DNA of 64,000 nucleotides from an uncultured Glaciecola sp. (GCF_937770335.1 NZ_CALJHY010000001.1:186001-250000), one strand, 5' to 3'. Positions 27,764 through 39,063 are shown, numbered from the stretch's first letter. Notes: generated from the letters alone by a model not told the origin. Numbers and translations: made by a program.

Positions 27764-30373
27764 ATGAACGATTCGTTCGATGCACAATTAAAGGACACTG
27801 TACGTTATTTGGGTGCAACACTTGGCGAAACTATTGAAGCTGAGTTGGGCAGCGAATGGTTACAAAAAATCGAGCAAATCAGACAGGATGGTCGCGATTC
27901 ATATGCTGATGTGACTCAAAGCACAGATAATCTTACTGCCTTATTTTCTAGTTTAGACAATCAATCTTTATTGACCATTGGCCGAGCGTTTGCCCAGTTT
28001 TTAAATTTAGCTAATATTGCTGAACAAGAATATAACAGTGCGAACCAGCGCGATGAGTCATTGGCCACGTCACTCGGAAAAATTAAAGCCATGGGTGCGA
28101 ATAAAGAAAAAATGCTCGCTGCCATTAAAAATTTAAATATTGATTTAGTGCTGACCGCTCACCCAACAGAAGTGACACGCCGCACCCTTATTCATAAACA
28201 CAGGCAACTAGCGGCTCAATTGGAAGCGCTTCATACAAGTGATTTAACTGACAGAGAACGCCAAAGAATTAAAACGCGTATAGCAGCCTTAATCAGTCAA
28301 GCATGGCATACCGAAGAAATCCGCTCAGTGCGTCCAACGCCTGTCGATGAAGCACGTTGGGGATTTTCCGTTATTGAAAACTCGCTGTGGGAAGCAGTAC
28401 CTGAATTTTTACGTGAACTTGAAGAGTATCTTCAAGCAGAATTCGATATTACGTTGCCTCTGGATGCCAAAGCGGTTCAATTTAGCTCATGGATGGGCGG
28501 CGATCGCGACGGTAATCCATTTGTGACATCAAAAGTGACAGAAGAAGTTCTGATGCTTGCTAGGCGCCGCGCTGCCAAGCTGTTCTCATTAGAGATGGAC
28601 GAGCTATATATCGAACTATCCATGAATGACTGTAATGACAAATTACGCAGTATCGTGGGCGATGCAAAAGAACCTTACAGAGCGGCACTTAGAAATATTG
28701 GTAATAAATTAGAGAAAACAAGTGGCGGCCTTCTTCCAATAGAGGAATGGGTATCAAGTAACGATGAGTTATTAATACCATTACTGGCGTGTTATGAATC
28801 ATTGCATGAATGCGGTATGGCCGTGATTGCAGAAGGCGCGTTGAAAGACACTATACGTCGAGTGCACAGCTTCGGTGTTAACTTATTAAAATTAGACATT
28901 CGACAAGATTCTGATCGCCATGCCGATGTATTCAGCGAGCTAACACGCTATCTGGGTCTAGGCGATTACGCTCAATGGAGCGAGGAAGATAAACAAGCAT
29001 TCTTATTACGCGAACTTAGTTCAAAACGCCCTCTTATTCCACGAAATTGGAAACCTAGCGAGGACGTGCAGGAAGTATTAGATACTTGCGGTGTTATCTC
29101 CCGTCACGGCCAAGAAAGCTTTGGCATATACATCATATCGATGGCACGAGAAGCGTCTGATGTAATGGCTGTGCAATTGCTCTTAAAAGAAGCCGGAGTG
29201 AGCTGGCCAATGTCAGTTGCGCCGCTTTTTGAAACTCTCGATGACTTAAACAACTCACCAAAAGTGATGCGTAATCTACTTGAAATAGATTGGTATCGGG
29301 GTTACATCAAAGGCCGTCAATTTGTAATGATTGGTTATTCTGATTCAGCCAAAGACGCAGGTTCACTAGCCGCGGGTTGGGCGCAATACGAATCACAAGA
29401 AGCACTAGTGGCATTAGCTGAAGAAAAATCAGTTACCTTAACCTTGTTTCATGGTCGCGGTGGCACGATCGGTCGCGGTGGTTTGCCAGCCAAGGCTGCT
29501 ATCCACTCGCAACCTCCAGGGTCACTGACAGGTGGGTTTAGGGTTACCGAGCAAGGTGAAACTATCCGCTACAAATTTGGTATGCCGCAATTAGCAAAAC
29601 GTAGTTTATCAATTTATGCGGCGGCAGTTGTTGAAGCGATGTTATCCCCACCACCTGCTCCAAAACCTGAGTGGCGTGAAACAATTACCAAAATGGCAGC
29701 AAAAGCGCGTGATAATTATCGTGGGGTTGTCAGAGAAGACCCTGAATTTGTCCCTTACTTTCGTGTTGCCACTCCTGAACAGGAGTTAGGTAAATTACCA
29801 TTGGGAAGCCGCCCAGCAAAACGTAACCCAAATGGTGGCATTGAAAGCTTACGTGCTATCCCGTGGATATTTGCATGGGCACAAACTCGCATGGTGCTGC
29901 CGTCTTGGTTAGGTGTGATGAAAGCCGTTGAAAGCGTTATCAGCGAAGGCAATGAAGAGACGGTTCAGGACATGATTGATAATTGGCCTTTCTTTAATTC
30001 CAGATTGTCGATGCTCGATATGGTGTTTAAAAAAGCGGAACCGCATATCAGTGCTGCTTACGATGCTCGTTTAGTGCCGGACAATCTGAAACATTTTGGC
30101 GAGGGATTACGCGCAGAACTTAAAGAAAGTATCGCCTCAATTCTGCGCATTCTTGATCACACCGACATGATGGAAGACGACCCTCACGGCAAATTATCGA
30201 TGGAAATTCGTGGTGGGTACCTTGAGCCATTACATTACTTGCAAATAGAACTTCTAGACAGAATACGTAAAGAAGGCTCTTCTGAATATAATGATAACGA
30301 CACAGCCACCCTAGAAATGGCGATGATGGTGACTATTACAGGTATTGCTATTGGTTTGCGTAACACAGGGTAA
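27764..30373 (+). CDS. ppc: Phosphoenolpyruvate carboxylase
   Basis: An 869-residue enzyme that carboxylates PEP to oxaloacetate, replenishing the TCA cycle. The catalytic histidine is H133 in LTAHPTEVTRRTL. Other marks are SSWMGGDRDGNPFV, MIGYSDSAKDAG and the glycine-rich FHGRGGTIGRGG loop. The C-terminus ending TGIAIGLRNTG is characteristic. Length is close to that of E. coli Ppc (883). Monocistronic, ending at a terminator. Confidence 0.97.
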   Translation: MNDSFDAQLKDTVRYLGATLGETIEAELGSEWLQKIEQIRQDGRDSYADVTQSTDNLTALFSSLDNQSLLTIGRAFAQFLNLANIAEQEYNSANQRDESLATSLGKIKAMGANKEKMLAAIKNLNIDLVLTAHPTEVTRRTLIHKHRQLAAQLEALHTSDLTDRERQRIKTRIAALISQAWHTEEIRSVRPTPVDEARWGFSVIENSLWEAVPEFLRELEEYLQAEFDITLPLDAKAVQFSSWMGGDRDGNPFVTSKVTEEVLMLARRRAAKLFSLEMDELYIELSMNDCNDKLRSIVGDAKEPYRAALRNIGNKLEKTSGGLLPIEEWVSSNDELLIPLLACYESLHECGMAVIAEGALKDTIRRVHSFGVNLLKLDIRQDSDRHADVFSELTRYLGLGDYAQWSEEDKQAFLLRELSSKRPLIPRNWKPSEDVQEVLDTCGVISRHGQESFGIYIISMAREASDVMAVQLLLKEAGVSWPMSVAPLFETLDDLNNSPKVMRNLLEIDWYRGYIKGRQFVMIGYSDSAKDAGSLAAGWAQYESQEALVALAEEKSVTLTLFHGRGGTIGRGGLPAKAAIHSQPPGSLTGGFRVTEQGETIRYKFGMPQLAKRSLSIYAAAVVEAMLSPPPAPKPEWRETITKMAAKARDNYRGVVREDPEFVPYFRVATPEQELGKLPLGSRPAKRNPNGGIESLRAIPWIFAWAQTRMVLPSWLGVMKAVESVISEGNEETVQDMIDNWPFFNSRLSMLDMVFKKAEPHISAAYDARLVPDNLKHFGEGLRAELKESIASILRILDHTDMMEDDPHGKLSMEIRGGYLEPLHYLQIELLDRIRKEGSSEYNDNDTATLEMAMMVTITGIAIGLRNTG

Positions 30374-30488
30374 ATTGATTCTGCTTGGGGGTTGTTGCGC
30401 AGCAAGAACCCCAAAGCATTTGAGATTTGCAGCCTTCATGATTCAAGGATATATGCCAAGAAAAAGACTGTGAATTTAGTATGAGATA

Positions 30489-30520
30489 TAAAAAACGGAG
30501 CCATAGACTCCGTTTTTTTA
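30489..30520 (+). terminator. Rho-independent terminator after ppc
   Basis: Stem AACGGAG/CTCCGTT with a seven-base loop followed by TTTTTT. An A-run on the left would also let it work for the minus-strand TerB-like gene. Confidence 0.85.
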
Positions 30521-30564
30521 TATTTATTCAATTAATGAGAAATCTACCTTAGAATTGACGTTAC

Positions 30565-31023
30565 TCATCCTTGTTCTGCACTATGTTTTACTTGTATATA
30601 ATCGCGATGCGTAATGTATAATAAATCAGCGACTTTTCGGATTACAGCTTCTTCATATTTGTCTAAATTGCCATCAACAAATGCCACCTTCCACATTAAT
30701 TTCAATAAATTTACTTTTTGATCGTACTCATAATTGTCATTAATCATTGACGTAAATGGATGTATCGATGTTGTGTCTTTGCTTGCTTGGCTGCTACGTT
30801 CAAATAACTCTGCCAATTTTTCATTTGACAAATCAAACAGTGACTGCAGCGTCTGCTTTATCTTTTCTTTTTCAAGGCTAGACTCCTCAAAGTCAGCATT
30901 AGACACTTCCATCAATAGCAAGGCACATGCTTGCTCTAGACTGTATTGCTGTTGAGCATTAGTACTTTTTGAGGTATTAAATGCGATTTCAGTTTGAAAA
31001 AATTCTTTTAATTTAATCAACAT
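30565..31023 (-). CDS. TerB-like (tellurite-resistance-type) helical protein
   Basis: A 152-residue acidic helical protein with the TerB-like pattern: LEQACALLLMEVSNADFEESSLEKEKI, then LMWKVAFVDGNLDKYEEAVIRKVADLL. These two helical segments carry the acidic residues that bind metals in TerB. It stands alone with no other ter genes, and its function is not established. The same fold occurs in the middle of DjlA at the right end of this window. Confidence 0.8.
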   Translation of the reverse strand: MLIKLKEFFQTEIAFNTSKSTNAQQQYSLEQACALLLMEVSNADFEESSLEKEKIKQTLQSLFDLSNEKLAELFERSSQASKDTTSIHPFTSMINDNYEYDQKVNLLKLMWKVAFVDGNLDKYEEAVIRKVADLLYITHRDYIQVKHSAEQG

Positions 31024-31210
31024 ATCATGTCCTTTAGGGTTACTTTAAAAACGCCCAAAAATATCGTATTTATTATTTTTGAACATCCGAAAGCTCGAAC
31101 GATAGTAAATATCAGCATTTCTACTCCAACTGAGTAAATGTATATGCCAATATAGGCGAATTGTTTTTTTAGGAACATATGAATAGATTTATTGACAATT
31201 AAATCATTAA

Positions 31211-31250
31211 AAAAAACCGGCTATCATTAATAAATGGTAGCCGGTTTTTA
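31211..31250 (-). terminator. Rho-independent terminator after mdh
   Basis: Long stem AACCGGCTA/TAGCCGGTT with a partly paired interior, A-run on the left and T-run on the right. It lies 26 bases past the mdh stop. Confidence 0.88.
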
Positions 31251-31275
31251 TGTTAATTCATGTCTACAGCATTAT

Positions 31276-32214
31276 CTAGCCGTTAACGAAATCAACACCC
31301 ATTTTAATATCACCACGCAAGCCATCTAGCATTGCATTTTTTGCGTTTTCTTCAAAATCGCTTAAATCACCATAAGGTAGAATTTCTTCAACACCATTGA
31401 TGCCCAAGCGCACTGGGTGAGCGAAGAATGCAGCGTCATCAGAACCGTCAACTTGTATGTAAGCATATTCGACGACTGCTTCACCTTGCATTGCAGCAAC
31501 AAGTGACAAGCAGAAACGCGCAGCGGCTTGGCCCATAGATAATGTAGCAGAACCACCACCAGCTTTTGCTTCAACAACTTCCGTTCCCGCATTTTGGATG
31601 CGTGTAGTCAAGCTAGCAATTTCTTCGTCAGTGAAGCTTACGCCGTCAACTTGTGAAAGAAGTGGAAGAATAGTTGTACCTGAGTGACCGCCAATAACTG
31701 GAACATGCACTTCAGTTGTTTTCAAACCCTTAAGGTTTGCAATAAATGTTTCTGAACGAATAACATCTAATGTCGTTACACCAAACAATTTATTTTTGTC
31801 GTAAACGCCTTTTGCTTTAAGCACTTCAGCAGCAATAGCGACCGTCGTATTTACCGGGTTAGTTATAACACCGATACACGCTTTTGGACAATTGTCGGCA
31901 ACTGCTTCGATAAGATTCTTAACGATACCAGCATTGATGTTAAACAAATCAGAACGGTCCATGCCTGGCTTTCTTGGAACGCCAGCGGGTATTAAAACGA
32001 TATCACAACCTGTCAATGCTTCAGCAAGGTCATCTTTACCATGACCAGAAACGGCAACATCAGTTGGGATATGGCTTAAATCAACAGCAACACCTGGAAC
32101 AACAGGTGATACGTCATATAGTGCTAGCTCAGAGCCAGCAGGTAATTGTGTTTTCAATAACAATGATAATGCTTGACCGATACCACCAGCGGCGCCTAGT
32201 ACAGCTACCTTCAT
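31276..32214 (-). CDS. mdh: Malate dehydrogenase
   Basis: A 312-residue NAD-dependent TCA cycle enzyme. The nucleotide loop is GAAGGIGQ (7-14), the substrate arginines are R81 and R87 ([12 protein letters not shown]), and R153 and the catalytic H177 (GGHSG) are in place. ACAGGAG precedes the start. Divergent from argR, as in E. coli and Vibrio. Confidence 0.97.
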   Translation of the reverse strand: MKVAVLGAAGGIGQALSLLLKTQLPAGSELALYDVSPVVPGVAVDLSHIPTDVAVSGHGKDDLAEALTGCDIVLIPAGVPRKPGMDRSDLFNINAGIVKNLIEAVADNCPKACIGVITNPVNTTVAIAAEVLKAKGVYDKNKLFGVTTLDVIRSETFIANLKGLKTTEVHVPVIGGHSGTTILPLLSQVDGVSFTDEEIASLTTRIQNAGTEVVEAKAGGGSATLSMGQAAARFCLSLVAAMQGEAVVEYAYIQVDGSDDAAFFAHPVRLGINGVEEILPYGDLSDFEENAKNAMLDGLRGDIKMGVDFVNG

Positions 32215-32436
32215 AAAATTCTCCTGTTAATAAAAGCTTTTATTTGCGGGCGACACAATAATCTATATACGTTAAGATCTCAATAACCCGATGGTCTTAT
32301 CCCGCTTTTTCACACTTACTTTCACACTAAATTTACAAGGCTCACAATTCATCAACATATTTTAGTGACATTCGTTTGCGAAAAGGGTGTAGCTGATGCA
32401 AAATACGGCAATATACAACATAAGGCTTTAACCAAT

Positions 32437-32901
32437 ATGTCATCCAGCAAGCAAGACGCCCTAGTTAAATCATTTAAAGAGCTATTAAAAACCGAAAGTT
32501 ACGGTTCGCAGGGTGAAATTGTTAATGCATTGAAAGAAGCCGGCTTTGACAATATTAGCCAATCCAAAGTATCTCGTATGTTAAGTAAATTTGGCGCAGT
32601 GCGCACTCGAAATGCCCGCGGTGACATGGTTTATTGCCTGCCGCCTGAACTAGGTATGCCTACAGCTAAAAGCCCTCTTAAACAATTAGTTTTAGATATT
32701 GTGCATAATAACGTGATGGTGATTATTCGTACCAGTCCCGGTGCGGCACAGCTGATTGCTCGTCTGCTTGATTCATTAAGCCATACTGACGGCGTGCTTG
32801 GTACTATTGCAGGTGATGACACTATTTTTATTGCGCCTGCTGACATCACCCAAATCGAAGACCTACGCCAGCGCGTTGAAGACCTATTTGAGAGTGTCTA
32901 A
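32437..32901 (+). CDS. argR: Arginine repressor
   Basis: A 154-residue hexameric repressor of arginine genes. The N-terminal winged helix (about 8-70) contains [29 protein letters not shown]. The C-terminal domain has the arginine-binding [13 protein letters not shown]. The ATG at 32437 matches the family length; an in-frame GTG 24 codons upstream is not needed. Its 3' end overlaps that of convergent rsmI by 18 bases. Confidence 0.95.
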   Translation: MSSSKQDALVKSFKELLKTESYGSQGEIVNALKEAGFDNISQSKVSRMLSKFGAVRTRNARGDMVYCLPPELGMPTAKSPLKQLVLDIVHNNVMVIIRTSPGAAQLIARLLDSLSHTDGVLGTIAGDDTIFIAPADITQIEDLRQRVEDLFESV

Positions 32902-33735
32902 ACCTATCGCATAGAGTGCGTTTTTCTTGAGACCGTAATGTGCGGCAGTTATTGCTGCTGCTTTCTTCAGCGGTAATTCTTTTGCTAGCAAAGTGAGTAA
33001 CGCCAATGCCTCTTGTGATGCGCCATCGGACTGCAAATTATTTGGGCAATAAATCATTAGCACAAATTCACCCTTTTGATGAACAGCGTCAGCATCTAAC
33101 CACGCTAAAATATCTTTAGCTTTACCTTGTTTATAAGTCTCAAACGTTTTACTTATTTCTTTTGCTAGTACAATTTCATGGTCATCTTGCAAACTTGCAT
33201 CACACGCGGCCATTGTATCGCGGATACGCCTTGGAGCTTCGTAGAATACAGTAGTACAACCTGAGTTAGTGAGTAATGTCAGGGCGTGAGCTTTCGCTTG
33301 CTGCTTTGCGGGCAAAAAACCATGAAAGGTAAACTTGTCGGTTGGTAAGCCAGACGCACTGAGCGCAGTAGTTAGCGCACATGGGCCGGGCAACGCGATA
33401 ACCGGTATGCCTTGTTCTCGACAATCACGAACAAAAATAAAACCCGGATCGCTGATCAAAGGCGTACCTGCATCTGAAACTAATGCGATGCTCAGACCTT
33501 CGAGTAGCTTCGAAGTTAATTGTTTTGAACGAGCCGCTTCATTATGGTCATGCATCGAAATAGTCTTGGTACTAATAGAGTAGTGGGACAGCAAGCGTGA
33601 CGAGTGTCTCGTATCTTCAGCTGCTATCAAATCAACCTCTTGCAAGACACCGAGTGCACGAGAGCTTATATCAGACAAATTGCCTATGGGCGTAGGCACT
33701 ATGTAAAGAGTCCCTGGTGTGGTCATAATCTGCAT
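32884..33735 (-). CDS. rsmI: 16S rRNA (cytidine1402-2'-O)-methyltransferase
   Basis: A 283-residue SAM-dependent methyltransferase of the tetrapyrrole methylase fold. N-terminal signature: [21 protein letters not shown], then [13 protein letters not shown] and [13 protein letters not shown]. It 2'-O-methylates C1402 of 16S rRNA. Two ATG codons three codons apart could serve as start. It is divergent from lpoA, the usual order in gammaproteobacteria. Confidence 0.95.
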   Translation of the reverse strand: MQIMTTPGTLYIVPTPIGNLSDISSRALGVLQEVDLIAAEDTRHSSRLLSHYSISTKTISMHDHNEAARSKQLTSKLLEGLSIALVSDAGTPLISDPGFIFVRDCREQGIPVIALPGPCALTTALSASGLPTDKFTFHGFLPAKQQAKAHALTLLTNSGCTTVFYEAPRRIRDTMAACDASLQDDHEIVLAKEISKTFETYKQGKAKDILAWLDADAVHQKGEFVLMIYCPNNLQSDGASQEALALLTLLAKELPLKKAAAITAAHYGLKKNALYAIGLDTLK

Positions 33736-33899
33736 TTTTTATTTTTTCTCAATTTGTCTTCGCGCTGCTAATATTACACTAAATCAAACAATAGCTTTTA
33801 CACTTTATCCACCTACTTTGGGACAGAATATGTCAAAGTAGATAGATATTTGGCTGAGCTTGAGTAAACTATCATTATATTAGTCATTTGAGAGCGCTT

Positions 33900-35993
33900 G
33901 TGAACGTATTTTTTAATTTACGCACCTATCTAAGTGTTGCATTCATTTTATTGTTTTTGGCAAGTTGCGCCAATCAAACAAAAACCGTCGATCAAAAACC
34001 TGTTGAAAAGAAAACAAAGCCGTCTAAAGAAGTTGTTTTAAATAACGCAGAAGCGGCATTACAAAAAGCTCAAATTGAATGGCTAAAAAACAGCGATATT
34101 AAACAACGTAACGATTTGTTGCTAGCTGCTGCTCAAGACTTTCAGACAGGTGGTGAGTGCGCTCGTGCTGATATTATTCTTGCTAATATCGAACCTTTCT
34201 TAGAAAACCCAGTAAAACAGCAGTATTCATCATTATTAAAAGCGGAATGTGCGCTAATACAGCATTATGCATCGGGTTTATCGGTAGAGCTAATTCAAAC
34301 TCCCATCGACACAGTGATTTCATGGCTTGCACCAATTACTGCAAATCAATTTTTTGCTCGTAAAGAAGTCGTTATTGCACATTTGGCGGCACTGCATCAG
34401 CGCTGGGATTTTGCCGCTAACGTGCTAAGCGAGCAATTAAACGCAGATAGTCCGTTAAACCAAGCTCAAGAACAAATATTGTGGCAGTGGTTTTTGAAAT
34501 CATCAAAATCGACTCAAAGTACAATGGGTGAAAACAATTCATTTATGCGCCCGTATTTATCACTGGCTAACATTTTAGAGGACGGGAATTTAACGGATTC
34601 GAGCAGACAGCAAGCCATCGTTTTTTGGCGACAACAAAATCCTACCCACCCTCTGTCTATTAATCTCCCTACGGGGGTAAAAGGCTATGTTGCACAATCA
34701 TTAAAAGAGGTACGTAATATCGCAGTTTTGCTACCATTAACTGGTCGTGTGCAAGTGCAAGGTGATGCTATTAAGCAAGGCATTATGACAGCCTACTTTG
34801 CAAAGCTTAAAAATATTAATACCAATAATCCAGGCCAAAACATTCCAAGTATCCGTTTTTTGGATACGGGTTCAGATAGTGACCGTTTTGTTAGTAATGA
34901 AATTACGCCCGAAGCACTTATGCAATATGACATTGTGATTGGTCCTTTGTTGCGTGAACATGTAAGTTTAGTCAAAGACTTTAATTTACCTGATTCGATG
35001 CTCGTATACTTAAATCGATTACCGGCAGATCCTACGACCATTGAATTAACAGATAATGCGAGCACAGCAACAGGAACAATATTAGGAGATGAGCTTGATA
35101 GCTTATCGAATAATAACTTAACCAATTTACCTTCGGCTCAAGACATCAAACAACAAGTTCGAGCGCAAAATAGTAATCAAGCCCTCGGGAGGTCCACTGA
35201 AAGCGAGTCTGCTAAAGTGTATTTTGCTTTAGCACCTGAAGATGAAGCAACACAACTTGCAAATTTGATCAAAAAACAAGGGATCAGAACCCCTATTATT
35301 ATTAGTAATGGCTCATCTGTTAGTCGCAGGATGATAGAAACATTTAACACACAGTGGATAGCGTTAAATGGCCTTGACGAAATAAAGTTACCTAAAGTTG
35401 TTACCTTCTCAGATAACAAAGGACTGCGTATTGGAATTACGGCTGCACTTGACGTGCTGCAAAGCCAAAGACGTATTAGTCAGATGTCGAGTTTAACAAC
35501 TGAAACCGTGCATAGCGTGACGCGCAATAGGCGAGATGTGGACGCTTTTGTAGTATTCGCTCTTCCACAACAAGTTGAATTGTTAAACCCTATTATCGAA
35601 GCAAGCATTAGCCTATTTACGGAGCGCACGATCCCTGTATTTGCTACTTCATATAGTTATCAACATCAACTTAATAAAAATAGTATTCGCGATTTACGTA
35701 ATTTAGTCTTTGTTGATATGCCCTTCCTAATGCCCGCGCAAAGAAACAGTGCGCTCGCACAACAGGTAGATAGCCTTTGGAACAAACCACCCAGTGCTTT
35801 CTTACGTTTATTTGCTTTTGGCTACGACGCTTTTCAGTTCTCTGAACAAATGCAGCAATTAGCTTACTTTAGCCATACTGATTTAAACGGGTTATCAGGT
35901 AAATTGAGCGTCAACAATAAGCGTCAGGTAACACGCGGTTTGCCTAGCGCAGTTATTGAAAACGATTCAATAAACCAAGCAGACGGCTTTTAA
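33900..35993 (+). CDS. lpoA: Penicillin-binding protein activator LpoA (outer membrane lipoprotein)
   Basis: An about 697-residue lipoprotein, with lipobox LASC at about C23. The N-terminal half is helical (TPR-like). The C-terminal half is a periplasmic-binding-protein fold starting VRNIAVLLPLTGRVQVQGDAIKQGIMTAYF. LpoA reaches through peptidoglycan to activate PBP1A. I prefer the GTG at 33900 because GAGAG lies five bases upstream; a TTG four codons earlier is the alternative. It heads the lpoA-yraN-diaA-dolP unit. Confidence 0.92.
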   Translation: MNVFFNLRTYLSVAFILLFLASCANQTKTVDQKPVEKKTKPSKEVVLNNAEAALQKAQIEWLKNSDIKQRNDLLLAAAQDFQTGGECARADIILANIEPFLENPVKQQYSSLLKAECALIQHYASGLSVELIQTPIDTVISWLAPITANQFFARKEVVIAHLAALHQRWDFAANVLSEQLNADSPLNQAQEQILWQWFLKSSKSTQSTMGENNSFMRPYLSLANILEDGNLTDSSRQQAIVFWRQQNPTHPLSINLPTGVKGYVAQSLKEVRNIAVLLPLTGRVQVQGDAIKQGIMTAYFAKLKNINTNNPGQNIPSIRFLDTGSDSDRFVSNEITPEALMQYDIVIGPLLREHVSLVKDFNLPDSMLVYLNRLPADPTTIELTDNASTATGTILGDELDSLSNNNLTNLPSAQDIKQQVRAQNSNQALGRSTESESAKVYFALAPEDEATQLANLIKKQGIRTPIIISNGSSVSRRMIETFNTQWIALNGLDEIKLPKVVTFSDNKGLRIGITAALDVLQSQRRISQMSSLTTETVHSVTRNRRDVDAFVVFALPQQVELLNPIIEASISLFTERTIPVFATSYSYQHQLNKNSIRDLRNLVFVDMPFLMPAQRNSALAQQVDSLWNKPPSAFLRLFAFGYDAFQFSEQMQQLAYFSHTDLNGLSGKLSVNNKRQVTRGLPSAVIENDSINQADGF

Positions 35994-36015
35994 TCGTTTG
36001 CTATCCTATCAATAC

Positions 36016-36354
36016 ATGGCTAGCTCAATTGGCCATGACGCAGAGCAACAGGCAAAACAGTATTTACTCGATCATTCACTGCAGTTTTTGGAACAAAACT
36101 ACAAGGCAAAATTCGGAGAGATAGATCTGATTATGCTGGACAAGCAACAGCTGGTATTTGTAGAAGTCAAATTTCGGTCAACAAATACATACGGTTGTGC
36201 CGCCGAGTATTTTACATTTAAGAAGCGAAAACGACTTGAAAGGACCATTAATTGCTATTTACTGCAAAAAAAACTAAACGCTCATCACACAAATTTGCGA
36301 ATAGATGTTGTAGCAATTGATGGCGAGCGGGTAAACTGGATTAAGAACGTGTAA
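36016..36354 (+). CDS. yraN: YraN family (UPF0102) nuclease-like protein
   Basis: A 112-residue protein with the PD-(D/E)XK nuclease-like core FGEIDLIMLDKQQLVFVEVKFR (about 34-55), after an N-terminal helix. The UPF0102 family has no settled function; the acidic E, D and ExK residues are present. Start taken at the ATG at 36016; a TTG six codons upstream is possible, and neither has a clear ribosome-binding site. It lies 22 bases after lpoA. Confidence 0.88.
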   Translation: MASSIGHDAEQQAKQYLLDHSLQFLEQNYKAKFGEIDLIMLDKQQLVFVEVKFRSTNTYGCAAEYFTFKKRKRLERTINCYLLQKKLNAHHTNLRIDVVAIDGERVNWIKNV

Positions 36355-36403
36355 TTAAAAACTAAAAAACATCGCGACATGGAAACTACTTAAGGGGCAA
36401 TAA

Positions 36404-36997
<594 letters not shown>

Positions 36998-37009
36998 AGA
37001 GTAGGTTTT

Positions 37010-37594
37010 ATGTTTAGCAGTAAAAAGAGCGCTACGATATTAATTATTTTTGTTGCGTTTATGCAAGCAGGTTGCGCACTAGTGACGGTAGGCACAGTAG
37101 GAGCAGCCGCAACTGCATCAGCAACAGACAGACGAACGGTTGGTACACAAATAGATGACAAAACCACGCAGAGCAGAGTCAGAAGTGCAATCAATGATAT
37201 TCCACTAATCAAAGACAATGCAGCAGTGACCGTTGATGTTTACAACGGCCAAGTCCTTCTGACCGGTCAAGCGCCGATGCAAGCAATGATTATTGAAGTT
37301 GCAAAAGCCGCAACTGCAGTGCAGAACGTAACCAAAGTACATAACCAAGTCAGACTTGGAAGCCCTATTCCTGCAACTTCAACAATGAATGATGTGTGGT
37401 TGGCCTCAAAAATTAAAACCATCATGCTAGCCGATGAGCGAATCCCGCTATTTAAACTGGTTCTTGTGGTTGAAGATAGTGAAGTATTTATTATGGGCTT
37501 GCTTACTAAGGCAGAGGCTGCTGCAGCTGTTGACGCTGCTCGAAATGTCGACGGAGTTTCAAAGGTAATAAGAGTAATGGAACTCATTCCTTGA
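37010..37594 (+). CDS. dolP: BON-domain outer membrane lipoprotein DolP (YraP)
   Basis: A 194-residue lipoprotein with signal and lipobox QAGC (about C22), followed by two BON domains (about 47-115 and 125-193; the second ends AAAVDAARNVDGVSKVIRVMELI). DolP binds anionic lipids and supports outer membrane integrity and BAM activity. It is the last gene of the lpoA cluster, 12 bases after diaA. Confidence 0.92.
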   Translation: MFSSKKSATILIIFVAFMQAGCALVTVGTVGAAATASATDRRTVGTQIDDKTTQSRVRSAINDIPLIKDNAAVTVDVYNGQVLLTGQAPMQAMIIEVAKAATAVQNVTKVHNQVRLGSPIPATSTMNDVWLASKIKTIMLADERIPLFKLVLVVEDSEVFIMGLLTKAEAAAAVDAARNVDGVSKVIRVMELIP

Positions 37595-37640
37595 TACGTG
37601 TCATCTGATAGGTATTGCTACATAGGTATTACTTGAAAGA

Positions 37641-37665
37641 GACGCGTGTGCTTCGACACGCAGTC
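37641..37665. terminator. Stem-loop between convergent dolP and sspB
   Basis: Stem GCGTGT/ACACGC with a GCTTCG-type loop, extended by imperfect GAC/GTC pairing. There is no T-run, so it could be a weak terminator or a transcript-end stabiliser. Confidence 0.4.
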
Positions 37666-37687
37666 TAAATGTGCTGTTTACATGATG

Positions 37688-38233
37688 CTATTTAATCACT
37701 TTCAAGCTAGGTGGTTTAGATTTACCATTGCTAGCTTTCGACGATTTCTCAGTACTGCTCGTTTTACTTTCTGGCGTTAACGATAATTTGCTCGCCTCTG
37801 ACTGTTTTGCAGGGCTATTTTCAATTGATTTAACACTTTCAAGTTTCTTAGTAGGTTGTATAGAAGACGCACTCGATGACTCCAGCGTGCTCTTTTCATA
37901 TTCAGCCATATCTTCTGGTGTATGCGTAAAAACAGTCCCAGCTCCGTTCTCGCGAGCATATATGGCGCTAACTGCAATACTCGGAACAAATACTTGCATA
38001 GGCTGCCCAGAGAATCGAGCTTGAAACGCAACTCCCTCCAGTCCTACGTTTAAATTTACACAAGCGCTCGGTGATATATTCAGAACGATTTGGCCATCTT
38101 TCACAAACTGCCTGGGTACTTCTACACCAGGTAAATCAGCGTCGACCACAATGTAGGGCGTCAAACCATTATCGATGATCCAATCGCTAAAAGCGCGAAG
38201 CAAATACGGTTGGTTGCTAGTCATGTTGTCCAT
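37688..38233 (-). CDS. sspB: ClpXP protease specificity-enhancing factor SspB
   Basis: A 181-residue adaptor that delivers ssrA-tagged proteins to ClpXP. The folded N-terminal domain is LLRAFSDWIIDNGLTPYIVVDADLPGVEVPR...GQIVLNISPSA to about 115. An unstructured acidic, serine-rich linker follows. The C-terminal tail PPSLKVIK is the ClpX-binding motif. The ATG at 38233 has GAGAG five bases upstream. It follows sspA as in E. coli. Confidence 0.95.
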   Translation of the reverse strand: MDNMTSNQPYLLRAFSDWIIDNGLTPYIVVDADLPGVEVPRQFVKDGQIVLNISPSACVNLNVGLEGVAFQARFSGQPMQVFVPSIAVSAIYARENGAGTVFTHTPEDMAEYEKSTLESSSASSIQPTKKLESVKSIENSPAKQSEASKLSLTPESKTSSTEKSSKASNGKSKPPSLKVIK

Positions 38234-38323
38234 TAGTGCTCTCAAGTTATTGTCAAACGAAAAGGATATGCAAAGAATGGTTTAAATACGACCCATTGAT
38301 ATAGGTCGTATTTAATAACTTAC

Positions 38324-38956
38324 TTATAAAGGATTATGAATTTCGCGTTCTTGGTCAGTCAAAGATGCTTTGAAAGAACCACGTTCAAATATACGATTCA
38401 TATAGGCAACAACGTCTTTACTGCCTGCACCACTTAGCGTGATATTCAATGCGGGTAAACGCCATAATAGCGGCGCTAGGTAGCAATCAACCAAGCTAAA
38501 CTCATCACTCATAAAATAAGCTTTTTCCGCAAAAATTGGGCCTAAAGCAAGCAACGATTCACGCAACTCTGTGCGTGCTTCATCTGCACCAGGCTCATTA
38601 CGAAAAATCTTAGCAGCTAGCGCGTACCAATCATGCTCAATACGATGCATCATCAAGCGGCTTTCACCACGCGAGACGGGATAGACAGGCATCAATGGTG
38701 GGTGCGGGAAGCGCTCGTCTAAGTACTCCATGATAATATGAGATTTATATAGCACTAACTCTCTATCAACTAACGTTGGAACCGTTCCGTATGGGTTCAA
38801 TTCCAATAAATCTTCACTTAGCTGAGTCGGGTCAAGATAGCTAATTTCTACGCCGACACCCTTTTCCGCTAATACTATGCGTACTTGGTGACTATAAATA
38901 TCAATATTGTCAGAAAACAACGTCATTATTGAACGTTTGTTCGCGGCTACAGCCAT
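38324..38956 (-). CDS. sspA: Stringent starvation protein A
   Basis: A 210-residue glutathione-transferase-fold protein that binds RNA polymerase and promotes starvation and acid-stress transcription. It begins MAVAANKRSIMTLFSDNIDIYSHQVRIVLAEKG, typical SspA, with VPTLVDRELVLYKSHIIMEYLDERFPHPPLMP. GGAGG precedes the ATG at 38956; the open frame further upstream is not used. It lies downstream of petABC, after a terminator. Confidence 0.95.
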   Translation of the reverse strand: MAVAANKRSIMTLFSDNIDIYSHQVRIVLAEKGVGVEISYLDPTQLSEDLLELNPYGTVPTLVDRELVLYKSHIIMEYLDERFPHPPLMPVYPVSRGESRLMMHRIEHDWYALAAKIFRNEPGADEARTELRESLLALGPIFAEKAYFMSDEFSLVDCYLAPLLWRLPALNITLSGAGSKDVVAYMNRIFERGSFKASLTDQEREIHNPL

Positions 38957-39014
38957 TAAAACCTCCGAATTCTCTCTCAAAAAGAGAATTGCAAAAAAAT
39001 AAACAGTTAAAAAC

Positions 39015-39046
39015 ACTAAAAGGGGCACACTGCCCCTTTTATTTTA
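39015..39046 (-). terminator. Rho-independent terminator after petC
   Basis: Stem AAAAGGGGCA/TGCCCCTTTT with a three-base loop between petC and sspA. sspA therefore probably uses its own promoter or read-through. Confidence 0.85.
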
Positions 39047-39063
39047 TTACTAGAGGTAAGTCG

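Noticed and set aside
32884-32901. Overlap of argR and rsmI 3' ends as a sign of mis-annotation
   Set aside because: Both proteins end at normal family positions; an 18-base convergent overlap is unremarkable.
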